This document shows positions 51,827-59,510 of a stretch of DNA of 64,000 bases, one piece after another (the stretch's first letter is position 1; each line of letters starts with the position of its first letter). Origin of the DNA: Verrucomicrobiia bacterium (lineage in GTDB: Bacteria > Verrucomicrobiota > Verrucomicrobiia > Limisphaerales > Pedosphaeraceae); the NCBI GenBank assembly GCA_036268055.1, contig DATAUW010000016.1, positions 62,001 to 126,000 of the forward strand. Direction: 5' to 3'. The notes below the pieces were generated by a model. That model was not told where the DNA came from. It worked only from the letters and a program-made list of their open reading frames with translations, and searched no databases. The translations under genes and the position numbers were made by a program.

Positions 51827-53113
51827 ATGACTTCGCGTCCTAAATCCGAGCAGCTTTTTGCCGAAGCCCTGCGTTACATTCCCGGCGGTGTTAACTCGCC
51901 GGTGCGCGCGTTTCGCGCCGTTGGCGGCACGCCTTTCTTCGTCAATCGCGCTGAGAAGGCGCATGTCTTTGATGTGGATGGCAACGACTATGTGGATTAC
52001 GTCGGCACCTGGGGACCGGCGATTCTCGGGCATGCGCATCCGAAAATTATTTCCGCAGTACAAAAAACTGCGGCGAACGGCACGAGCTTCGGCATTCCGA
52101 ATCCGCTCGAAGTCACGATGGCTAAACTCATTTGCGAAGCGGTGCCGAGCGTCAAAAAAGTTCGCATGTGCAATTCCGGCACTGAGGCAACGATGTCTGC
52201 GATCCGGCTCGCGCGGGGTTTCACCAAGCGCGACAAGATCATCAAGTTCGACGGCTGTTACCACGGCCACGCGGATTCGTTGCTCGTCAAAGCCGGGTCG
52301 GGCGCGCTGACGTTTGGGCATCCCGATAGCGCGGGCGTTCCTGCCGCGTTCACCGAACACACGATTGTGCTTCCGTTCAACGATGAAGATGCCGTCCGCG
52401 CCGCCTTCGCCGCGAACGACGGAAAAATTGCCGGAATTATTGTCGAGCCCGTGCCGGGGAATGCGGGTCTTTATTTGCCGAAACCGGGCTATCTGGAATT
52501 CCTCAGCAAGATCACGAACGAATACTGCGCGCTGCTCATTTTTGACGAAGTCATGACCGGGTTTCGGCTTGCGCGCGGCGGGGCGCAGGAGCGTTATCAC
52601 ATCACGCCCGACCTCACGTGTTTTGGAAAAATCATCGGCGGCGGTTTGCCGGTGGGGGCGTTTGGCGGGCGCGCGGAAATTATGGATTGCCTCGCGCCGC
52701 TCGGGCCGGTTTATCAGGCGGGCACGCTCAGCGGGAATCCGCTTGCGATGGCTGCGGGGATCGCGGCGCTGGAGGAATTGCTTTACGGCGGCGCTTATTG
52801 TGAACTTGACGACCGCGCCGAACAACTCGAAGCGGGCCTCAAGTCCGCGGCCAAATCCGCGAATATTCCCGTCCAACTGAATGTCTGCGGTTCGATGTTT
52901 TGCGGTTACTTCACCGACAAGCCTGTGCATAATCTTGCCGACGCGATGCACAGTGATCGCGCGCGCTTCGCGAAATATTTTCATGGCATGCTGGATGAAG
53001 GTATTTACCTCGCGCCCTCGCAATTCGAAGCCGGTTTCATGTCCGTGGCTCATACCACCGCTGATATTGAGAAAACTGTGCAGGCTGCGGCGAAGGTGAT
53101 GAAAACTTTATAA
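51827..53113 (+). CDS. hemL: Glutamate-1-semialdehyde 2,1-aminomutase
   Basis: The 428-residue class III PLP enzyme has Lys268 in [33 protein letters not shown] near 145-160 and the [12 protein letters not shown] start at 63-74, all HemL features. It makes 5-aminolevulinate from glutamate-1-semialdehyde for tetrapyrrole synthesis. The stop TAA shares its last A with the ruvX ATG, so the two are co-translated. No gltX-hemA is in the window. Confidence 0.96.
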   Translation: MTSRPKSEQLFAEALRYIPGGVNSPVRAFRAVGGTPFFVNRAEKAHVFDVDGNDYVDYVGTWGPAILGHAHPKIISAVQKTAANGTSFGIPNPLEVTMAKLICEAVPSVKKVRMCNSGTEATMSAIRLARGFTKRDKIIKFDGCYHGHADSLLVKAGSGALTFGHPDSAGVPAAFTEHTIVLPFNDEDAVRAAFAANDGKIAGIIVEPVPGNAGLYLPKPGYLEFLSKITNEYCALLIFDEVMTGFRLARGGAQERYHITPDLTCFGKIIGGGLPVGAFGGRAEIMDCLAPLGPVYQAGTLSGNPLAMAAGIAALEELLYGGAYCELDDRAEQLEAGLKSAAKSANIPVQLNVCGSMFCGYFTDKPVHNLADAMHSDRARFAKYFHGMLDEGIYLAPSQFEAGFMSVAHTTADIEKTVQAAAKVMKTL

Positions 53114-53520
53114 TGCGCATCCTCGGCATAGATCACGGAACGAAACGCATCGGCATCGCGATCAGCGATGAGTTGGGCATGATCGCGCAACCGCTTGAAT
53201 TCATTCCCGCTGAGCCACTCAATGATTCGCTCGCGCGTCTGAAAAAAATTATCGAGGAGCGTGGCGTCGAACTTTTGCTCGTCGGCATGCCGCGCAATAT
53301 GGACGGCACTTACGGTCCCGCCGCCCAGAAGGTGAATGATTTTATTGCCACATTGAAAACCGTGATCGCCACGCCGGTGAAACTTTGGGATGAACGCCTT
53401 ACTTCCGCGCAGGCCAATCGGGTTCTTATCCAGGCCAATGTCCGCCGGGACAAGCGCAAAGAAAAAGTGGATATGACCGCCGCCGCGATTCTGCTGCAAA
53501 GTTATCTCGATAATTTGTGA
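53113..53520 (+). CDS. ruvX: YqgF/RuvX-type Holliday junction resolvase or rRNA-maturation nuclease
   Basis: The 135-residue RNase-H-like protein begins [20 protein letters not shown] with the first acidic residue Asp7. It has VGMPRNMDGTYGPAA and the VKLWDERLTSAQA segment, and ends in MTAAAILLQSYLD with the last acidic residues. Family members act in pre-16S rRNA processing and were named as resolvases. The start overlaps the hemL stop by one base. Confidence 0.95.
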   Translation: MRILGIDHGTKRIGIAISDELGMIAQPLEFIPAEPLNDSLARLKKIIEERGVELLLVGMPRNMDGTYGPAAQKVNDFIATLKTVIATPVKLWDERLTSAQANRVLIQANVRRDKRKEKVDMTAAAILLQSYLDNL

Positions 53521-53542
53521 CGCCTTCGCGCTCCGCAACGCC

Positions 53543-54352
53543 GTGTTGAAATTCAAACTCATCATCGCCTACGACGGCACGAATTACGCCGGTTGGCAGG
53601 TGCAGACCAGCGGTATCGGCGTGCAGCAACGTGTCGAGGAAGCGCTCGCGAAATTATTTCCCAGCGTCGGCCGCATCCACAGTTCAAGCCGCACGGACAC
53701 TGGCGTTCACGCGCTGGGTATGGTCGCGCATGTCGAGATTACGCCCACCGAGTTCAAGATGACGCCCGAAAAACTTGCGCTGGCCATCAACGCGCATTTG
53801 CCGGAGGACATTCGCATCCTTTCCGCGACCCGTTGCCCCGCGAATTTTCATGCGCGATTCGACGCGGCCGGGAAACAGTATCGTTACTTCGTTTGGAACC
53901 ACACGGCGATGAATCCGTTGTTGCGCCATCAGGCGTGGCAAGTTCCGCGCAAGCTCGACCTCGCCGCGATGCGCGCCGCCGCGAAATTATTTATTGGCAA
54001 GCATGATTTCAAATCGCTGGCGGGCACGCGCGATTACGAAATGGAATCCACCGTGCGCACGCTTCATCGCTGTGAAATCAAACGCAGCGGGCCGCTGATC
54101 ATGTTCATCATCGAGGGCGATGGTTTTCTTTACAAAATGTGCCGCGGCATGGCGGGGACGCTCGTGCAAGTCGGCCAGGGAAAAATTCCGGCGGATGAGA
54201 TCAAAAAAATTCTCGCGAGCAAAGACCGGCGCGTTGCGGGCATGACCGCGCCCGCATGCGGGCTCGTTCTCTGGCGGGTTTTTTACAAAAAATCTCCGCG
54301 CCCGCCAAAGTCGCAATCCAATTCCAGCGCCGCCGCCAAGCGCCGCAAATAA
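53543..54352 (+). CDS. truA: tRNA pseudouridine(38-40) synthase
   Basis: The 269-residue product starts at GTG 53543 (or TTG at 53546) and reads LKFKLIIAYDGTNYAGWQVQ. The catalytic Asp52 is in SSRTDTGVHALG. It modifies uridines in the tRNA anticodon stem. It follows ruvX by 22 bases. The last 70 bases overlap the 3' end of the convergent aat gene. Residues after about 250 are Lys/Ser-rich and not conserved. Confidence 0.96.
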   Translation: MLKFKLIIAYDGTNYAGWQVQTSGIGVQQRVEEALAKLFPSVGRIHSSSRTDTGVHALGMVAHVEITPTEFKMTPEKLALAINAHLPEDIRILSATRCPANFHARFDAAGKQYRYFVWNHTAMNPLLRHQAWQVPRKLDLAAMRAAAKLFIGKHDFKSLAGTRDYEMESTVRTLHRCEIKRSGPLIMFIIEGDGFLYKMCRGMAGTLVQVGQGKIPADEIKKILASKDRRVAGMTAPACGLVLWRVFYKKSPRPPKSQSNSSAAAKRRK

Positions 54353-54957
54353 TCCGTGCGCGAAATTTCCACCGCGCCAACTTGCCGGGTGGCGGGCGTG
54401 ACCATCTGGATGTCGAACAGCACAAACCCGCGCTCGCGCAGATGCATCACCAAATGATGGAGCGCGACTTTTGAGGCGTTGCTCACGCGGTGAAACATGG
54501 ATTCGCCGGCGAATAATCCGCCGGCTACCACGCCGTAAATTCCTCCGGCCAATTCGCCATCCTGCCAGCATTCGACGCTGTGCGCGTGTCCCAGTTTATG
54601 CAACTGCATGTACGCCTGAATAAAATCCGAAGTGATCCACGTGCTCTCGCGCCCTTTCGCGCGCTCCGCGCAACCGGCCATGACTTCACCAAAGGCGCGA
54701 TTGCGCGTGACGTTAAAAACTTTTCGGCGCAGCACCCGTTCGAGGCTCGCGCTCATACGAAATTGATCCAATTCAAAAATTCCGCGCGGATCGGGCGACC
54801 ACCAGCTTACGGGATTCGCCGTCCACGGAAATATTCCGCGGCGATAAGCCGCCAGCAAACGCGATGGCGAAAGGTCTCCGCCCACCGCGACCAATCCATC
54901 CGCGTCCGCCGAGCGCGGATCGGGAAATTCGAGTTGCGAATGGCGCGGCAGATGCAT
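54283..54957 (-). CDS. aat: Leucyl/phenylalanyl-tRNA-protein transferase
   Basis: The 224-residue protein has Aat signatures: FPDPRSADADGLVAVGGDLS, AYRRGIFPW, WWSPDPRGIFELD and a C-terminal GG(I/V)YGV...FAGESMFHR...FDIQ pattern. It transfers Leu or Phe to N-termini starting with Lys or Arg, tagging proteins for ClpS-ClpAP. It is 9 bases downstream of the DUF2017-like gene and in one unit with clpS. Its end overlaps truA. Confidence 0.96.
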   Translation of the reverse strand: MHLPRHSQLEFPDPRSADADGLVAVGGDLSPSRLLAAYRRGIFPWTANPVSWWSPDPRGIFELDQFRMSASLERVLRRKVFNVTRNRAFGEVMAGCAERAKGRESTWITSDFIQAYMQLHKLGHAHSVECWQDGELAGGIYGVVAGGLFAGESMFHRVSNASKVALHHLVMHLRERGFVLFDIQMVTPATRQVGAVEISRTDYLRRLAAALELDCDFGGRGDFL

Positions 54958-54966
54958 GGAAAATCT

Positions 54967-55449
54967 TCACTCCGCGTCGCCCGCGTTTCCGGCGCGCTCC
55001 GCGGCATTCACCAGTTGGAACAAAAAAAGTCCCGCCACGTGCGACGCTAAAAAATACGGCACATTTTTTTCGGCCAAGTCCGGCGGCAACTCGTTAATGT
55101 CTTCAGGCGAACCGCTTATCACCCAGCCGCCGACGCGCACATCGTTGAGCACTTGCAGCAGCCATTCGATCTGTGAGACGGGCAGGGTAAAACGGCAGCC
55201 CTTTTCGTGATCGCGAAAAACTTTGTCCGACTTGAGGAAGGCCGCCATGAGATTTTTGTTTTCACGGCGTTGTTCGGCCAGCGCTTCGCCGAGCAATTTT
55301 TGGCTCTCAGCATTGTCGGAGGATTTGCTCGGGCGCTCGTACGCCTCCGGCATCAACGGATATAGCTGAAGCACTTGGAGGAGCAACTGCTTCTCCCTCC
55401 AGTCGAGAGCGAAAACGATTTGTTCCGCGCCGGCCGAGATAAGTTTCAC
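54967..55449 (-). CDS. DUF2017-like protein between clpS and aat
   Basis: The start is GTG 55449, immediately after the clpS TAG. The 160-residue product is helical and acidic, with LLLQVLQLYPLMPEAYE and WLLQVLNDVRVGGWVISG, the latter like the LNDLRL..GT.L end of DUF2017 proteins. In actinobacteria a DUF2017 gene commonly follows clpS, and the same order is seen here in another phylum. The function is unknown; a role linked to N-degron recognition is inferred from location only. Confidence 0.65.
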   Translation of the reverse strand: MKLISAGAEQIVFALDWREKQLLLQVLQLYPLMPEAYERPSKSSDNAESQKLLGEALAEQRRENKNLMAAFLKSDKVFRDHEKGCRFTLPVSQIEWLLQVLNDVRVGGWVISGSPEDINELPPDLAEKNVPYFLASHVAGLFLFQLVNAAERAGNAGDAE

Positions 55450-55755
55450 CTATTCACGCTCCAGGGTTGCGTGCAGGCTGTACTTCTGAAGCTGATGCAC
55501 GTAATGTTCCGCCTTTTCGAGGGCTTCGCGCGCCAGGACGCTCTTGCCCTGGTTGTGAACCTGCAACATGTGAAATTCCGCCTTGGTTTTTTTCCATTTG
55601 AAAACGGTTTGGAAAACGTGCGTGACGAAATCCATCGTATTGATGGGATCGTTCCAGCACACGACAAGATAGCCCGGCTCGAGCGCCTTTTGCCCGCGCG
55701 TTTTTTCCTCCAGTTCAATGCCCGGCAAAACTTCAGGTGCAGCTATCTCAGCCAT
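55450..55755 (-). CDS. clpS: ClpS adaptor protein
   Basis: The 101-residue product has the ClpS core: YLVVCWNDPINTMDFVTHVF, where the usual NDD is ND, then VHNQGKSVLAREALEKAEHY with the VH..G pattern, and the C-terminal LQKYSLHATLERE. ClpS binds N-degron substrates and hands them to ClpAP or ClpCP. It heads a unit with the DUF2017-like gene and aat. Confidence 0.92.
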   Translation of the reverse strand: MAEIAAPEVLPGIELEEKTRGQKALEPGYLVVCWNDPINTMDFVTHVFQTVFKWKKTKAEFHMLQVHNQGKSVLAREALEKAEHYVHQLQKYSLHATLERE

Positions 55756-55808
55756 GCCAGAAAATAGAATAGGGCGGGGGAATTGTCGAGCGGCGGGCCG
55801 GAAAATGA

Positions 55809-55841
55809 AATAGGCGGGCAGATTTTCATCGCCCGCCTATT
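55809..55841 (-). terminator. Terminator between the FKBP gene and clpS
   Basis: AATAGGCGGGC (55809-55819) pairs with GCCCGCCTATT (55831-55841). On the minus strand it follows the FKBP stop by about 60 bases and is flanked by A/T-rich runs on both sides, so it could work in either direction. Confidence 0.75.
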
Positions 55842-55900
55842 TTTTAATTCGTGTTTAATCCGCGACCAAATTTCCACGATCAAACATCAAAAAATTTGAA

Positions 55901-56854
55901 TCAATTCGATTGATTCGTCTTCGCGCGTTCCTTGTCGAGGTCTTCAGCCTTGATGGTTTCGATCTTCGCGCCTTTCTTGATCTCTTCGGCGGAAGGAACT
56001 TTGATGATGTCGCTCGTCAACGGCGCGCTTGGAGCCGTCGGATGGATTGCGGCGCTGGCCGGTTGCGGCGTGGTGGACAGCAACTCGATTTCAAAAACCA
56101 GCACGGCATTCGGCAGGATGGTCGGGGGGCGTCCGCTGGGGCCGTATGCGAGTTCGGAGGGAACATAGATTTCCCATTTCGATCCGGTCTTCATGAGTTC
56201 CAAGGCTTCTGTCCAGCCCTTGATGATGCCGCCTTCGACCTTCGTATTGAACGGCTGGTTGCGCTTGTAGGAACTGTCGAATTCGGTGCCGTCAATCAAG
56301 GAGCCGCGATAATTGACCGAGACTTCATCCGAGCCTTTGGGAATTTCGCCGGTGCCTTCCTTGAGCACTTTATATTGCAAGCCGTCCGGCAAAGTCACGA
56401 CGCCGGGCAGGGTTTTGTTCTTTTCCAAAAATGCGGTTCCTTCCGCTTTATTCTTTTCGCCCTTGATGCGATTTTCTTCGGCCTGCATTTTGCGCTTCTC
56501 TTCCATCTTGGCGCGCATCTGGCGGTCCAGGTCTCGCAATACTTCCATCTTCTGTTCCTGCGTGATCATGGTGTTGCTGGTGGTCACGAGGTCAGTGAAG
56601 CCTTTGATCATCATGTTCGTGTCGAACTCGATGCCTTGGGCGGTGAGGCGGTCCTTGATCGCGGCGGCATACATGCCGACGGCGTAACCCACCTTTTCCT
56701 TATCATCTTTAAAAATCTTCGAGAAGTCGGTGGCCGGAGGCATGGTCATGGCGGTGGGGGGAATGGGACCGGGAGACGCGGGTTTTCCATTCTGGGCAAC
56801 CGCCGGAGCGGCAATCAAAGCCAAAGTCAAAAAAGAGATGATATGTCGTTTCAT
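55901..56854 (-). CDS. Exported FKBP-type peptidyl-prolyl isomerase
   Basis: Starting at ATG 56854 the product is 317 residues with a signal peptide (MKRHIISFLTLALIAAPAVA). An N-terminal FKBP_N dimerisation-like region (VGYAVGMYAAAIKDRL) and a charged helical linker lead to the FKBP domain near 165-270 with VSVNYRGSLIDGTEFDSSY and WTEALELMKTGSKWEIYVPS. It catalyses prolyl isomerisation of exported proteins in the periplasm. The C-terminal tail is Ala/Pro/Lys-rich. It is divergent from the Prc-like protease 184 bases away. Confidence 0.93.
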   Translation of the reverse strand: MKRHIISFLTLALIAAPAVAQNGKPASPGPIPPTAMTMPPATDFSKIFKDDKEKVGYAVGMYAAAIKDRLTAQGIEFDTNMMIKGFTDLVTTSNTMITQEQKMEVLRDLDRQMRAKMEEKRKMQAEENRIKGEKNKAEGTAFLEKNKTLPGVVTLPDGLQYKVLKEGTGEIPKGSDEVSVNYRGSLIDGTEFDSSYKRNQPFNTKVEGGIIKGWTEALELMKTGSKWEIYVPSELAYGPSGRPPTILPNAVLVFEIELLSTTPQPASAAIHPTAPSAPLTSDIIKVPSAEEIKKGAKIETIKAEDLDKERAKTNQSN

Positions 56855-57038
56855 AATGTTATCGTCGCATGATTTACTGAAAGTCCGCGAGATTTCAATC
56901 GAATTTTTGCTATCCAAGGGAAAAAACTGGCAGTTTGGGCCAAGTTGGTGAATTATTAACGAAGGCTCTGAACATCCCGGGTTCGGATTCGTCCAATCAC
57001 GGGATTGATGACTCGAACACGCAGTCCAAAAATTTATT

Positions 57039-59441
57039 GTGATACGCCTATTATCGTTTCTTTGCGCCGGACTTCTCCTGCCCCTTCAATTTGTCCGGGC
57101 GGATGTCCCCACCAATTCCTTTCGTCTCGAACCCGGCCCGAATGACGGGCGCATTGCGCCCACGGCGGCGGAAATGCTTGAGCAATTCCATTATTTGCAT
57201 CTCGTTTTCGACAAGGATGTTTCGAGCAAATGCTTCGACCTTTACATCAATACCTTCGACCCCCAGCACCTGCATTTTCTTCAATCCGACACGAATGATT
57301 TCGAGACTTACCGTTTTCGGCTGGGTGAATTGACCAAGGTGGAGCACGACACGCGCCCGGCGTATGTCATCTTCAATCGTTACATGGAACGGCTTGAGGA
57401 ACGCTCGGCTTATGCGAAGGAGTTGCTCAAAACGGAGGACTTCGAGTTCACGGCCAAGGAACAATTTAATCTCAATCGCAAGACGGCGCCGTTTCCCAAG
57501 GACATCAATGAGGCGCATCAAATCTGGCGCGACCGATTGCGCTACGAATATCTTGAGGAAAAGTTGAATCGTGAAACTCCCGAGGCGATGGCCGGATGGA
57601 TGGCGAGCCGCCATTCGTTGGTGGGTCTGGCGCTCGCGGGGCACGATCTTCATCGCGACATCGTCTCGGTCATTGACAAGCGTTATAATCGCGTCCTGCG
57701 CAATTTCCACGAATGGGAAAGCGATAAGGTGCTCGAGACTTATTTGACCGCCCTTGCGCGCGTGTACGATCCGCATTCCGATTACGAGGACAAGGAAACG
57801 CTCGAAGGTTTTTCGATCCAGATGAGCCTTTCGCTTTTTGGCATCGGCGCCGTATTGGGCACGGACGACGATGGCTATTGCCAGATCATGAGCCTTCAAC
57901 CGGGCGCGCCGGCTGAAAAGAGCGGAAAGATCAAACCCAACGACCGCATCGTGGCGGTCGCGCAGGGGACGAATGAACCGGTGGACACCATTCAAATGCC
58001 TTTGACCAAAGTGGTGGATATGATTCGAGGGCCGAAGGGAACCGTGGTTCGTCTTACAATCATTCCCGCGGGCGCCGATACTTCAACGCACCGGATAGTC
58101 AGCATCACTCGCGATGAAATCAAACTGGAAGATCAGCAAGCCAAGGCCAAGCTCATCGAAATGCCGGGCGACGATGGCAAGGTTCGGCGCCTGGGGGTCA
58201 TTGACCTGCCATCGTTCTACGCGAGCTTCAATCTTATGGGTTCGCGAAGCCGCCGCGACGTCAAGAGCGCCACGGTGGATGTGGACCGGTTGCTTGAAAA
58301 ATTGAAATCAGAAAATGTGGACGGCGTGATTTTGGATCTGCGGCATAACGGCGGCGGTTCGTTGCCGGAGGCGATTGACATCACCGGCCTTTTCATCAAG
58401 GAAGGTCCGGTGGTTCAAGTGGCCAGTTCCGACGGCAGTGTGACGGTAGATGAAGACCGCGATCCGCGCGTGCAATATGACGGGCCGCTGGTGGTCTTGA
58501 CGAGCCGGTTCAGCGCTTCGGCCTCGGAAATCGTGGCGGGCGCATTGCAGGATTATGGCCGCGCGGTGATTGTCGGCGGCGCTTCGACGCACGGCAAGGG
58601 CACGGTCCAAAGCATTTCTCATCTCGCGCCCTTTTTGTTCATGCACGGCGATTTTATCGCCTCGAACCCGATTGACCTTGGCGCGCTAAAATACACGACG
58701 AATAAATTTTATCGCGTTACCGGCTCTTCCACACAGTTGAAAGGTGTGGTTCCCGACATCATCCTGCCTTCGACTTATGATTACATGGAAACTGAGGAAA
58801 GCTCCGAGGAATACGCGTTGAAATGGGATGAAATCAAACCAACCGAATTCGATAAACTGAATCGCGTCCAGCCCTATCTTCCTCAACTCGAAAAACGCTC
58901 GACGGCGCGCGTCGCCAAGTCGAAAGATTTTGCCTACGTGACCGAAGACATCGGCCTCGTCAAAAAAGCGATGGCGGACAAGAGTGTTTCGCTCAACGAA
59001 AAACAGCGCCTTAAGGAAAGCGGTGAAAACGAGGAGCGCAAACGGGTTCGTGATGCCGAATTGAAGAGCCGCAAGCCTTCGACGGAAAAAATTTACGACC
59101 TCACGCTCAAACCCGATGAAGTCTTGATGGTTGAAGAAAAGAAGCCGGATGAAACGTCGGCTCTTTCGACGAATAGAGTTGGATTTGATACGAACTCAGT
59201 CGCGACGGTGAGCAATAATGTGACTTCGTTCATCGGCAGGACCAACGTCGCCGCTCCGCTGGCAGTTTCGGCGACGAATAACCTTTCACTCACCAACGAT
59301 GTCGCCGTCAAGCCGCCGGTGCCGGACGTGCCGACGCCTGAAGAAAAAGCGCCGATGGATGAAGCGGAGCACATTCTCAACGACTACATTTCGTTGATTC
59401 GCGCCAGCCAGCCGTTGACCGCGCAACAGCCCACGTCTTGA
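57039..59441 (+). CDS. prc: Tail-specific (Prc/CtpA-type) protease
   Basis: The start is GTG 57039, giving a signal peptide (IRLLSFLCAGLLLPLQFVRA) and 800 residues. A Prc-like N-terminal helical region (FDPQHLHFLQSD) is followed by a PDZ domain near 270-340 (PGAPAEKSGKIKPNDRIVAV) and an S41 domain with Ser494 in RFSASASEI and Lys520 in THGKGTVQ. C-terminal helices (EEYALKWDEIKPTEFDKLN) also match Prc. The last 100 residues are Thr/Asn-rich and low in conservation. It degrades periplasmic proteins with non-polar C-termini. Confidence 0.93.
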   Translation: MIRLLSFLCAGLLLPLQFVRADVPTNSFRLEPGPNDGRIAPTAAEMLEQFHYLHLVFDKDVSSKCFDLYINTFDPQHLHFLQSDTNDFETYRFRLGELTKVEHDTRPAYVIFNRYMERLEERSAYAKELLKTEDFEFTAKEQFNLNRKTAPFPKDINEAHQIWRDRLRYEYLEEKLNRETPEAMAGWMASRHSLVGLALAGHDLHRDIVSVIDKRYNRVLRNFHEWESDKVLETYLTALARVYDPHSDYEDKETLEGFSIQMSLSLFGIGAVLGTDDDGYCQIMSLQPGAPAEKSGKIKPNDRIVAVAQGTNEPVDTIQMPLTKVVDMIRGPKGTVVRLTIIPAGADTSTHRIVSITRDEIKLEDQQAKAKLIEMPGDDGKVRRLGVIDLPSFYASFNLMGSRSRRDVKSATVDVDRLLEKLKSENVDGVILDLRHNGGGSLPEAIDITGLFIKEGPVVQVASSDGSVTVDEDRDPRVQYDGPLVVLTSRFSASASEIVAGALQDYGRAVIVGGASTHGKGTVQSISHLAPFLFMHGDFIASNPIDLGALKYTTNKFYRVTGSSTQLKGVVPDIILPSTYDYMETEESSEEYALKWDEIKPTEFDKLNRVQPYLPQLEKRSTARVAKSKDFAYVTEDIGLVKKAMADKSVSLNEKQRLKESGENEERKRVRDAELKSRKPSTEKIYDLTLKPDEVLMVEEKKPDETSALSTNRVGFDTNSVATVSNNVTSFIGRTNVAAPLAVSATNNLSLTNDVAVKPPVPDVPTPEEKAPMDEAEHILNDYISLIRASQPLTAQQPTS

Positions 59442-59469
59442 GAGATTTCTCGCCGTCTCTATCTGTAAC

Positions 59470-59486
59470 GGCGGTCTATGGCCGCC
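59470..59486. repeat. Dispersed hairpin GGCGGTC-TAT-GGCCGCC
   Basis: A seven-pair stem with one wobble lies between two converging genes, 29 bases past the protease stop. It shares a leading CTGTAACG-like part with the copy at 20462. Confidence 0.6.
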
Positions 59487-59510
59487 GAGCGCAGTTACAA
59501 TAGAAATAGA

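Noticed and set aside
51719-53053. 444-codon minus-strand frame over hemL
   Set aside because: Antisense to hemL and running into the strong terminator at 51732-51761.
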